DNA of 6,091 nucleotides from Nitrosarchaeum sp. Lineage in GTDB: Archaea > Thermoproteota > Nitrososphaeria > Nitrososphaerales > Nitrosopumilaceae. This document shows, piece after piece, positions 1 through 5,036 of this stretch. The stretch lies in contig JABFSW010000161.1 of assembly GCA_013140415.1 (NCBI GenBank), forward strand, positions 1-6,091. Reading direction: 5' to 3'. Below the pieces are notes generated by a model that was given only the letters and a program-made list of their open reading frames with translations, searched no databases and was not told the origin of the DNA. Numbering within the stretch: position 1 is the stretch's first letter; each line of letters begins with the position of its first letter. Both the position numbers and the translations under genes were made by a program.

Positions 1-555
1 TAATTCATCTATATAATTTGCAGCATTTTCTTGAAAGTATTGTCGATTTTCAGGATCTGAATTAGAGAATGCATTTGCAATATTTTGGACTTGAATTTTT
101 GCAAAAACAGGATTTAACCAAATGTGAGGATCTCCAGATTCATCAACATGTTCTTCATACACTGAAGATTCTTCATCCATATTTTTTATAATAATTCCAT
201 TACTTGTATCAACTACCACTCCTTGGTAATTCATTTCATTTAATTTATCAACCCAACTTTCAAATCCAATTCCATTAATTACGATAAGATCAGATTTTTG
301 CATTTGTTGCACATCTTTTATTGTTGGCTCCCAATCATGTGGTTCAATTCCAACTGGAACTAACAATTTTACATCAACTTTTTCTTTACCAACAGTTTGT
401 GAAAATTCATGTAGTGGATAAAATGATGCCAAAACCTGCAGTTTTGATTCGTTTGTTTTTTTAAATTGGTTTGAATCACTTGAAAAAACAGCAAATGAGA
501 TTAGTGGAATTGTAATTACAATTGTAATTATTGCTAGTTTTACTTGGCTATTCAC
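1..555 (-). CDS. Metal ABC transporter substrate-binding protein (ZnuA/TroA-like cluster A-1 family), C-terminus outside window
   Basis: This is the extracytoplasmic receptor of a Zn/Mn-type ABC importer, which captures a transition metal ion and delivers it to the membrane permease. The first 185 residues are present and the rest lies beyond the left edge. A hydrophobic leader covers about residues 5-24, followed by a polar linker and the mature domain from about residue 38 (LQVLASFYPLHEF). Family hallmarks are VPVGIEPHDWEPT at 66-78, with probable metal ligand H73, and DPHIWLNP at 142-149, with probable ligand H144. The loop before H144 (about 127-141) is acidic with one histidine (H136), not the His-rich loop of classic ZnuA. 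The start is GTG at 553-555: an in-frame TAA lies 21 bases upstream and no in-frame ATG lies between. It is divergent from a NikR-like regulator, which suggests metal-dependent control. The metal (Zn, Mn, Fe or Ni) cannot be read from sequence. Sure of family, unsure of substrate. Confidence 0.9.
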   Translation of the reverse strand, partial: MNSQVKLAIITIVITIPLISFAVFSSDSNQFKKTNESKLQVLASFYPLHEFSQTVGKEKVDVKLLVPVGIEPHDWEPTIKDVQQMQKSDLIVINGIGFESWVDKLNEMNYQGVVVDTSNGIIIKNMDEESSVYEEHVDESGDPHIWLNPVFAKIQVQNIANAFSNSDPENRQYFQENAANYIDEL

Positions 556-572
556 GCATAATTTTGATATGA

Positions 573-584
573 GTTATTAATAAC
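573..584. promoter_or_regulatory. 12-bp perfect palindrome, candidate operator of the metal-binding protein gene
   Basis: GTTATTAATAAC is a perfect inverted repeat lying directly downstream (in the leftward direction) of the TATA box at 585-592 and upstream of the GTG at 555. It would overlap the region covered by the transcription initiation complex. Ribbon-helix-helix and winged-helix metalloregulators bind symmetric sites in such places. Chance palindromes are common in A/T-rich DNA, but the ATTAATAAC half recurs at 595-603 and 628-636. Confidence 0.5.
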
Positions 585-592
585 TTTATAAA
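585..592 (-). promoter_or_regulatory. TATA box of the metal-binding protein gene
   Basis: TTTATAAA is a symmetric archaeal TATA element centred about 33 bases before the GTG start at 555. Transcription would begin near 561-563, leaving a leader of only a few bases. The element reads the same on both strands, so direction is assigned from distance to the gene. Confidence 0.6.
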
Positions 593-616
593 ATATTAAT
601 AACTTTAATTGCTAAA

Positions 617-624
617 CTTATAAG
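617..624 (+). promoter_or_regulatory. TATA box of the NikR-like gene
   Basis: CTTATAAG, preceded by a purine-containing BRE-like stretch (GCTAAA at 611-616), is centred about 27 bases before the ATG at 648. That spacing predicts a leaderless transcript beginning at or next to the start codon, a common arrangement in this group of archaea. Confidence 0.65.
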
Positions 625-643
625 ATAATTAATAACAATTATC
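624..643. promoter_or_regulatory. 20-bp inverted repeat, candidate operator of the NikR-like gene
   Basis: Arms GATAATT (624-630) and AATTATC (637-643) flank the spacer AATAAC. The repeat fills the space between the TATA box and the ATG at 648, where a repressor would block initiation, so autoregulation is plausible. It resembles a bacterial Fur-type box (GATAAT...ATTATC) more than the E. coli NikR operator (GTATGA-N16-TCATAC). Confidence 0.5.
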
Positions 644-647
644 ATTT

Positions 648-1031
648 ATGCCAATAGTTTCAATTTCATTGAATCAAGAGATTTTATCAGAATTAGACAA
701 GTTGCAAAAAACTATGGGCTTTTCGGGTAGGTCTGAAGCAATAAGGGCAGGAATCAGAACTTTTGTTTCAGAAGAAAAACAAAAATCTCAATTAACAGGA
801 AATGTTCATGCTATTCTTTTAGTTGTTCATAATGATGAATTTGATCATGTTGTATCTGGAATAAAACATAATTTTGAAGATCTGATCACAACACATCTAC
901 ACAGTAAAATTGAGGGAGAGAAGTGTATGGAATTATTTGTAATTGATGGTGATGCAGAAAGAGTATCAACTATTACAAAAGATTTTCAAGTAAATAAAAA
1001 CATGGATACTGTAAAATTAGTAACATTATAA
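648..1031 (+). CDS. NikR-like ribbon-helix-helix metal-responsive transcriptional regulator
   Basis: This is a 127-residue DNA-binding regulator close in length to E. coli NikR (133). Residues 1-42 form a ribbon-helix-helix domain: beta strand PIVSISL at 2-8, then helices including GFSGRSEAIRAGIR (24-37), matching the RSEAIRD signature of NikR. Residues 50-127 form the ACT-like metal-sensing and tetramerisation domain. Aligned without gaps on the segment from DL to C, the E. coli nickel ligands H76, H87 and C95 correspond to H74, H85 and C93. H89 is replaced by K87, while an extra H83 lies two residues before H85. Metal selectivity may therefore differ from nickel. It probably regulates itself and the divergent metal-uptake gene (inferred from position and operator-like repeats). 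ATG start with TATA box 27 bases upstream. The gene symbol is withheld because the metal is uncertain. Confidence 0.88.
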   Translation: MPIVSISLNQEILSELDKLQKTMGFSGRSEAIRAGIRTFVSEEKQKSQLTGNVHAILLVVHNDEFDHVVSGIKHNFEDLITTHLHSKIEGEKCMELFVIDGDAERVSTITKDFQVNKNMDTVKLVTL

Positions 1032-1044
1032 AATCAATTAGAAA

Positions 1045-2418
1045 TTAGATTTTTGAAAAGCGATTTCTTGATGCCAAAACAACTACCAATAATGTAGAAG
1101 ATAGGATCATTATTGTAATAGCTCCAAATTCAGGAACAACAACAATTCCAAAATCAGTTTCTTGACCTGTATTTCTAATGTTATCTAATCTAATAATTGT
1201 AGGACCTGTTTGATCTTCTGCAAATTCATATCGTTCAAATTCTCCACCAACTTGTGCTGTTCCAGTTGTTCTATGAATTTCCTTGCCATTTTGTATAATT
1301 ACAAAAGTATAATCAGAATTACGCAGTGGTTCGCCAGTTTTACCATCTCTGATTGTAAAGATAAAATTTGTATTTTGTCCAGGTACAATTTCTATTGGAT
1401 CCCATGAAAGATTTACTTGAAAGTCTTCACTTTTTGTAAATGCAGTTAATGGAAATCCTGTAGTTTCAGATCTAGAAAGAGTAAAAGTAATTGTATCAGG
1501 TAATGGTTCTTCAGATTTTTGCAGTTGGTTCTTTATGAATCTGAGATGATCCTGCAGCAAAACAAAATGAACTATTCTTTCATCATCTTCAGTGTAATCA
1601 TCGATTGTAACTGATGCTTTAAACAAGTCAATTCCATTTGCTTTACCTGTATAACTTGGAGATAAAAATTCGGCAAAATCCTTAGGAAAATGTACCTCTT
1701 CATGCACTACTGGAATGTGAGACATTTGTGTTTCACTCCAATCAAAAGGCATCTCAAATGTCACTTGTTTAGCAATAGGATCATACTCAAAATTAGAGAT
1801 ATTATCAAAGTAGGATTTTATTTTAAACTGAACATCCTGATTTTTGGCATTTTTTTGTAAAAATTCTGTGCTGTCTGCAATACTTAGATCTGCATTGTAA
1901 ACACCAGAATTTTCAATTATGTTTGTTGGTTCATCAATTGTTCTTACCTCAATTTCAAAATTATATAGTCCACCTGAATTGAAAATAGGGCCAGAAATCA
2001 TAATTGGATTAGATTCTGTTCCATGCCATGCACCTAACAAAGAATCCTGTTCTCCATGAATTGTAATTTCACCTTCTTGTGTAGAATTTACTTTGATTGG
2101 AAGAACTCCATCAGATGCAAAAAAATAGTTTCTAAATATCATTTTATTTTCATGAAATAGACCAATTAGAAATGTAACGTTTTTTGCGTTTTCTTTTGTC
2201 TCGTCTTCAGTTGCTGTAATTGTAATTTGTTTTTCACTGGTTTGTTCAAAAGACATTGGAAGTTCAACTGAAATCGAAATTTTCTTTCCTTGTACATCAA
2301 CTGAACGGATAGTATCAATTCCTAATCCATGTCCATAAACGCTAGATACTGGAAATAGTAAAGATATCACTATTGCAAATATTCCAAATTTTGATAATAA
2401 CAATATAGTTCTAGACAT
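1045..2418 (-). CDS. Secreted PEFG-CTERM sorting-domain protein of unknown function
   Basis: This 457-residue protein is exported and anchored at the cell surface. An N-terminal signal peptide spans about 1-29 (hydrophobic core FGIFAIVISLLF, likely cut after VYG, leaving HGLGID). The C-terminus is a tripartite sorting signal: PEFG at 429-432, a hydrophobic helix about 433-449, and a basic tail (RNR at 451-453 and K456). PEFG-CTERM tails are known in ammonia-oxidising archaea and are thought to be processed by an archaeosortase. The body is beta-rich; about 333-427 (from VNLSWDPIEIVPGQ) looks like an Ig-like or Big-type domain, and N-glycosylation sequons occur at N80, N111, N206 and N336. No catalytic motif was recognised. 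It starts 7 bases after the stop of the upstream LON-domain gene, so the two are probably co-transcribed. Its stop lies 13 bases from the convergent regulator gene. Envelope structure or adhesion is possible but not shown. Confidence 0.88.
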   Translation of the reverse strand: MSRTILLLSKFGIFAIVISLLFPVSSVYGHGLGIDTIRSVDVQGKKISISVELPMSFEQTSEKQITITATEDETKENAKNVTFLIGLFHENKMIFRNYFFASDGVLPIKVNSTQEGEITIHGEQDSLLGAWHGTESNPIMISGPIFNSGGLYNFEIEVRTIDEPTNIIENSGVYNADLSIADSTEFLQKNAKNQDVQFKIKSYFDNISNFEYDPIAKQVTFEMPFDWSETQMSHIPVVHEEVHFPKDFAEFLSPSYTGKANGIDLFKASVTIDDYTEDDERIVHFVLLQDHLRFIKNQLQKSEEPLPDTITFTLSRSETTGFPLTAFTKSEDFQVNLSWDPIEIVPGQNTNFIFTIRDGKTGEPLRNSDYTFVIIQNGKEIHRTTGTAQVGGEFERYEFAEDQTGPTIIRLDNIRNTGQETDFGIVVVPEFGAITIMILSSTLLVVVLASRNRFSKI

Positions 2419-2425
2419 GTTGGGG

Positions 2426-3136
2426 TTATTTTACTGTCAGTAATTCTTGGACTTTTTGAAGCAAATTATCCATGGTATTAGCTTCCAGTATTGGTTGTAA
2501 TTCATTTGGATCTTTGGCTCCAAGGGCAGATAAAGAATAGACATAATCGATTGTAGGCATCTCTGTAGTAAGATAGTATTTTTCTAAGACATGATCTAAT
2601 GCATGAGGTTCAACAATTTCTGGTAATGCTTGTCTGACAATTTTATTTTTCCACATCTCTACTAGTTTTTCCCATTTGTCAAATGGTACATTGTCATCAA
2701 TTTCAGGAATTAGTTCAACTTCCGCACGAATGTACATTTTTTCTCCAGTTCCTAATTTTTCATGTAATTCTGAAATGCTTTGGTGACCTTCTACAGTATA
2801 TGGATCATAATTAGAAGGCTGTGATAATAACGGTGGAATTATTTTATTGATTTTGAATTTATTGTGACCAACAGTCTCAATATGTAACTGCATTCCATCT
2901 AATTCAATATCTGTGCATTTGGTTATCTTTGCAATTGTACCTATTGATTTTGGTGCAGTCCAACCACTAATCGAGTTATTTGCATCAATTAGACATACAC
3001 CGAATTGACCATCACCTAACATGCAATCATCAACTAATTGCTTGTATCGTGGTTCAAAAATTCTGAGCGGTAGTTCTTGTCTAGGAAACAATACTAAATC
3101 TAAAGGAAAAATGGGTAGAATTTTTGTTTGTGTCAA
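2426..3136 (-). CDS. Stand-alone LON substrate-binding-domain protein
   Basis: This 236-residue protein consists of the LON (Lon protease N-terminal, PUA-like) domain without the AAA+ ATPase or peptidase parts. The N-terminus has the family signature ILPIFPLDLVLFP (6-18) and LPLRIFEPRY (22-31), followed by GQFGVCLI (43-50), IGTIAKITK (65-73) and DGMQLHIETVG (80-90). The C-terminal part (about 118-236) is mostly helical, like the helical bundle after this domain in bacterial Lon N-domain proteins. In Lon this domain helps recognise unfolded substrates; the role of stand-alone copies is not established. The start is TTG at 3134-3136, fixed by conservation of the N-terminus and a TATA element about 30 bases upstream; no in-frame ATG lies nearby. 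It is the first gene of a pair with the PEFG-CTERM protein. The pairing hints at an envelope or protein quality link, but that is speculative. Confidence 0.88.
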   Translation of the reverse strand: MTQTKILPIFPLDLVLFPRQELPLRIFEPRYKQLVDDCMLGDGQFGVCLIDANNSISGWTAPKSIGTIAKITKCTDIELDGMQLHIETVGHNKFKINKIIPPLLSQPSNYDPYTVEGHQSISELHEKLGTGEKMYIRAEVELIPEIDDNVPFDKWEKLVEMWKNKIVRQALPEIVEPHALDHVLEKYYLTTEMPTIDYVYSLSALGAKDPNELQPILEANTMDNLLQKVQELLTVK

Positions 3137-3161
3137 ACTGTTGTTATTTGATATGTCTCTA

Positions 3162-3169
3162 GATATATG
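3162..3169 (-). promoter_or_regulatory. TATA box for the LON-domain/PEFG-CTERM gene pair
   Basis: On the minus strand the stretch CATATATC is centred about 30 bases before the TTG start at 3136. It predicts a transcript starting within a few bases of the initiation codon and lies in the 74-base gap downstream of pyrB. Confidence 0.5.
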
Positions 3170-3190
3170 GAATACGCAACCAATTTTAAT

Positions 3191-3210
3191 GAAAAATCAG
3201 ATTTGAAAAT
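3191..3210 (-). terminator. Probable T-tract terminator of pyrB
   Basis: Immediately after the pyrB stop, the minus strand carries ATTTTC and then GATTTTTC, two T-runs of 4 and 5. Archaeal RNA polymerase terminates at such tracts without needing a hairpin, and none is evident here. A similar pair of T-runs follows atpK. Confidence 0.4.
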
Positions 3211-4140
3211 TTAGAATCCATTTTCGTTGAGAATTAATCCCAATAATGCAGCTCGTGTATGCTTTCCATATTCAGCTTGCTCAAAATATTTTGCATTTTT
3301 TGTATTATCAACATCAGTTGAAATTTCATCTAGTCTAGGTAACGGATGTAAAATAATAGAATCATGTTTCATTTTTTGTAACAAATCCAGTCCCACAACA
3401 TAACTTCCTTTTACTTTGAGATATTCTTCTTCATCAGGAAATCTTTCTTTTTGGATTCGTGTTACATAAAGAACATCAAGGTCATCGATGTATTCTTCAA
3501 TGTTAGTAGATTCGGTAAAAGATAATCTCTTTTTTATTTCATAAACAGAATCAGATCTAATTCTTAATGATTCAGGAGAAATTAAATGGACATCAACATC
3601 GTAATTTCCAAGACCATAGAGAAGAGAGTAAACTGTTCGTCCATATTTTAGATCACCTATGATTCCTATTTTGAGGCCATCAATCTTTTTCTTTTCTTTT
3701 CTTATTGTAAACAAATCTTGTATTGCTTGTGTTGGATGTTCTTCTGTACCACTTCCAGCATTGATAACGGGTTTTGAAGAAACTTCAGCTGCAAATCTAC
3801 TTGAACCATCAAGAGGATGTCGTAATACAAGTACATCAGAATAAATTGACATTATTCTCACAGTATCTGCAAGACTTTCACCTTTTTGTGTAGATGATGA
3901 TGAAATGTTGGAAATTCCTAGAGAATTACCACCAACTGATGCCATCGCAGCATCAAAACTAAGACGAGTTCTAGTGCTTGGCTCATAAAATAGATAACCC
4001 AGTGTATTTCCTTTACAAATCTCTCTTCTTTCTACGGGTTTAAGTTTCATTATTTTGTCAGTAGATGTAAAGATTTGCTCAAGTTGAGCTTTGTTAAACT
4101 CCTTGATAGAAATTATGTCTTTTTTATAGAACTCGTTCAT
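3211..4140 (-). CDS. pyrB: Aspartate carbamoyltransferase catalytic chain
   Basis: PyrB condenses carbamoyl phosphate with L-aspartate to N-carbamoyl-aspartate, the committed step of pyrimidine synthesis, in the cytoplasm. At 309 residues it has standard length. Active-site elements are all present: STRTR at 55-59 (R57 and T58 match E. coli R54 and T55), the mobile 80s loop with S82 and K86, R107, HPTQ at 135-138 (H135, Q138), R168, R228 and Q230 of the 230s loop, and HPLPR at 265-269. I found no lost catalytic residue. ATG start at 4138-4140. The regulatory chain pyrI is encoded on the other strand just upstream, with only about 41 bases between start codons, so the two subunits of one holoenzyme come from a divergent promoter region, not a pyrBI operon. 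The identification is firm. Confidence 0.97.
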   Translation of the reverse strand: MNEFYKKDIISIKEFNKAQLEQIFTSTDKIMKLKPVERREICKGNTLGYLFYEPSTRTRLSFDAAMASVGGNSLGISNISSSSTQKGESLADTVRIMSIYSDVLVLRHPLDGSSRFAAEVSSKPVINAGSGTEEHPTQAIQDLFTIRKEKKKIDGLKIGIIGDLKYGRTVYSLLYGLGNYDVDVHLISPESLRIRSDSVYEIKKRLSFTESTNIEEYIDDLDVLYVTRIQKERFPDEEEYLKVKGSYVVGLDLLQKMKHDSIILHPLPRLDEISTDVDNTKNAKYFEQAEYGKHTRAALLGLILNENGF

Positions 4141-4149
4141 TCTTTCAAT

Positions 4150-4160
4150 GATATATACAG
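4150..4160 (+). promoter_or_regulatory. TATA box of pyrI
   Basis: GATATATACAG is centred about 27 bases before the ATG at 4182, the spacing expected for a leaderless archaeal transcript. If the GTG at 4161 were the start, this element would abut the codon and could not serve it, which favours the later start. Confidence 0.6.
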
Positions 4161-4164
4161 GTGA

Positions 4165-4174
4165 CTATACAAAG
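4165..4174 (-). promoter_or_regulatory. Candidate TATA box of pyrB
   Basis: On the minus strand CTTTGTATAG is centred about 29 bases before the pyrB ATG. It is a weaker TATA match than the pyrI element. It lies on the gene-proximal side of the pyrI TATA box, so the two promoters face each other with overlapping footprints. Confidence 0.45.
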
Positions 4175-4181
4175 TATTCTG

Positions 4182-4643
4182 ATGCAAGAGTCCGAACTTA
4201 TGGTTCGACGAATTAAAGAAGGTACTGTGTTGGACCACATTGATGAGGGAAAAGGTCTTCAGGTTCTAAATGCCTTAAGAATTGATGGAAAGGACGGAAG
4301 TCTCATAACTATTGCTCTTAACGTACCTAGCGGAAAATTCAAGAAAAAAGATATTATCAAAGTAGAAAACAAATTTCTAAAAGATGATGATACAAACAAA
4401 CTTGCAGTAATTGCTCCAAAGGCAACTATCAATATTATCAAAGACTACAAACTAATTGAAAAAAGAAGAGTTGCACTTCCAAATGAAATAGACAGAATTT
4501 TCCGTTGTTCAAATCCAGATTGTATTACTAACAGCACTGAACATATTGAATCAGTGATGGATGTAATTGACAAGGAAGGAAGAGTACTCAAATGTAGATA
4601 TTGTGCAAGAGTATTAGATGTTAACAAATTAAAATATAATTAA
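4182..4643 (+). CDS. pyrI: Aspartate carbamoyltransferase regulatory chain
   Basis: PyrI binds nucleotide effectors (CTP/ATP) and joins PyrB trimers into the allosteric holoenzyme. From the ATG at 4182 it is 153 residues, the same length as the E. coli chain. The N-terminal allosteric domain includes RRIKEGTVLDHI (8-19), matching E. coli AIKRGTVIDHI, then NVPSGKFKKKDIIKVEN (47-63). The C-terminal zinc domain has C109-x4-C114 and C138-x2-C141, the same positions as the four zinc ligands of E. coli PyrI. An in-frame GTG at 4161 would add seven residues (MTIQSIL); it is disfavoured because the TATA box at 4150-4160 leaves no room for a transcript containing it, and because the ATG start reproduces the family numbering. 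The gene is divergent from pyrB, and its end faces atpK convergently with 31 bases between. Confidence 0.95.
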   Translation: MQESELMVRRIKEGTVLDHIDEGKGLQVLNALRIDGKDGSLITIALNVPSGKFKKKDIIKVENKFLKDDDTNKLAVIAPKATINIIKDYKLIEKRRVALPNEIDRIFRCSNPDCITNSTEHIESVMDVIDKEGRVLKCRYCARVLDVNKLKYN

Positions 4644-4661
4644 ATTAAAAATTTGAAAAAT
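4644..4661 (-). terminator. Probable T-tract terminator of atpK
   Basis: Downstream of the atpK stop the minus strand reads CATTTTTCAAATTTTTAATT, containing two T5 runs, within the 31 bases separating it from the convergent pyrI. T-tracts like these act as intrinsic terminators in archaea. The plus strand here is A-rich, so pyrI transcription would have to end elsewhere, possibly inside atpK. Confidence 0.45.
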
Positions 4662-4674
4662 GTATCTTTAGGGC

Positions 4675-4986
4675 TTACTGTCCCAAGATGATAAACATCA
4701 TGACTATACCATAGATAGCAATTGATTCAACCATACCTATGAATATGAATACTTTTGATTGCAGAGCTGGGTTCTCACTAATTACTGCAAGACCTGCTGC
4801 ACCCACTTGACCCAAACCGACACCAGCACCACCTGCAGCTAAACCAAAAGCTAAACCAGCACCAATTAGTTTTGAGCCATCACTTGAGCCTCCACTTGAA
4901 TCTTCTTGAGCATAAGCAACATCTGTAACACCAGCAATTAGAAATGCAATCGCTGTTACAGATAATAATAAAACAAGAGGTTTCAT
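4675..4986 (-). CDS. atpK: A-type ATP synthase proteolipid subunit K (c-type rotor ring)
   Basis: This is the membrane rotor subunit that carries the coupling ion through the archaeal ATP synthase. It has 103 residues. Residues 1-26 look like a cleavable signal peptide (hydrophobic 4-20, AYA before Q27), followed by a short Ser/Gly/Asp linker (28-38). Then comes one hairpin: helix 1 about 39-70, rich in glycine and alanine (GAGLAFGLAAGGAGVGLGQ), the loop SENPALQSK, and helix 2 about 79-102. The ion-binding carboxylate is E87 in GMVESIAIYG; Q60, S88 and Y92 occupy places used for ion coordination in Na+-binding c rings, but the Thr after Ser is isoleucine here. Coupling ion is therefore undecided. 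The gene lies 50 bases after a small reading frame following atpD and has a TATA box about 29 bases upstream, so it can be expressed above the rest of the operon, as ring stoichiometry requires. Confidence 0.95.
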   Translation of the reverse strand: MKPLVLLLSVTAIAFLIAGVTDVAYAQEDSSGGSSDGSKLIGAGLAFGLAAGGAGVGLGQVGAAGLAVISENPALQSKVFIFIGMVESIAIYGIVMMFIILGQ

Positions 4987-5010
4987 CTATTTTTATTCCG
5001 CCATAATTCC

Positions 5011-5020
5011 ATATTTAAAT
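5011..5020 (-). promoter_or_regulatory. Internal promoter (TATA box) for atpK
   Basis: On the minus strand ATTTAAATAT is centred about 29 bases before the atpK ATG at 4986, predicting a start within a few bases of the codon. The proteolipid is needed in many copies per enzyme, so a dedicated promoter is biologically sensible. Confidence 0.6.
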
Positions 5021-5036
5021 CATGATACGCTGTGAG

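Larger units (their letters stand above)
556..647. promoter_or_regulatory. Divergent promoter/operator region of the metal-binding protein and NikR-like genes
   Basis: This 92-base, almost purely A/T spacer separates two divergent genes of metal homeostasis. It carries two TATA elements (585-592 and 617-624), an inverted repeat just downstream of each, and three same-strand copies of ATTAATAAC (576-584, 595-603, 628-636). The first two copies belong to a longer 14-base direct repeat, TATTAATAACTTTA, at 575-588 and 594-607, spaced 19 bases apart. Because the repeats sit between TATA and start on both sides, a protein bound there would block RNA polymerase recruitment. The NikR-like product of the rightward gene is the obvious candidate; that link is inference. 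Confidence 0.7.

Noticed and set aside
548..559. Minus-strand ATG at 557-559 as start of the metal-binding protein
   Set aside because: It is out of frame and stops after three codons (ATG CGT GAA TAG); the GTG at 553-555 is the in-frame choice.
576..636. Three ATTAATAAC copies as a mini CRISPR or transposon end
   Set aside because: Repeats are 9 bases, unevenly spaced and inside a promoter region; there are no regular spacers, target duplications or transposase.
624..643. Fur/Zur box
   Set aside because: The arms resemble GATAAT-ATTATC, but in such A/T-rich DNA the match is weak and no Fur-family gene is in the window; I keep it only as a generic operator candidate.
1032..1044. Bidirectional terminator between the regulator and the PEFG-CTERM gene
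   Set aside because: The 13 bases contain no hairpin and no T-run of five or more; the nearest T-runs lie inside the opposing genes, so I do not call a defined site.
1210..1407. 65-codon plus-strand open frame
   Set aside because: It lies entirely within the PEFG-CTERM gene on the opposite strand, has no promoter-like element and an atypical Cys/Phe/Ser-rich composition; it is a shadow.
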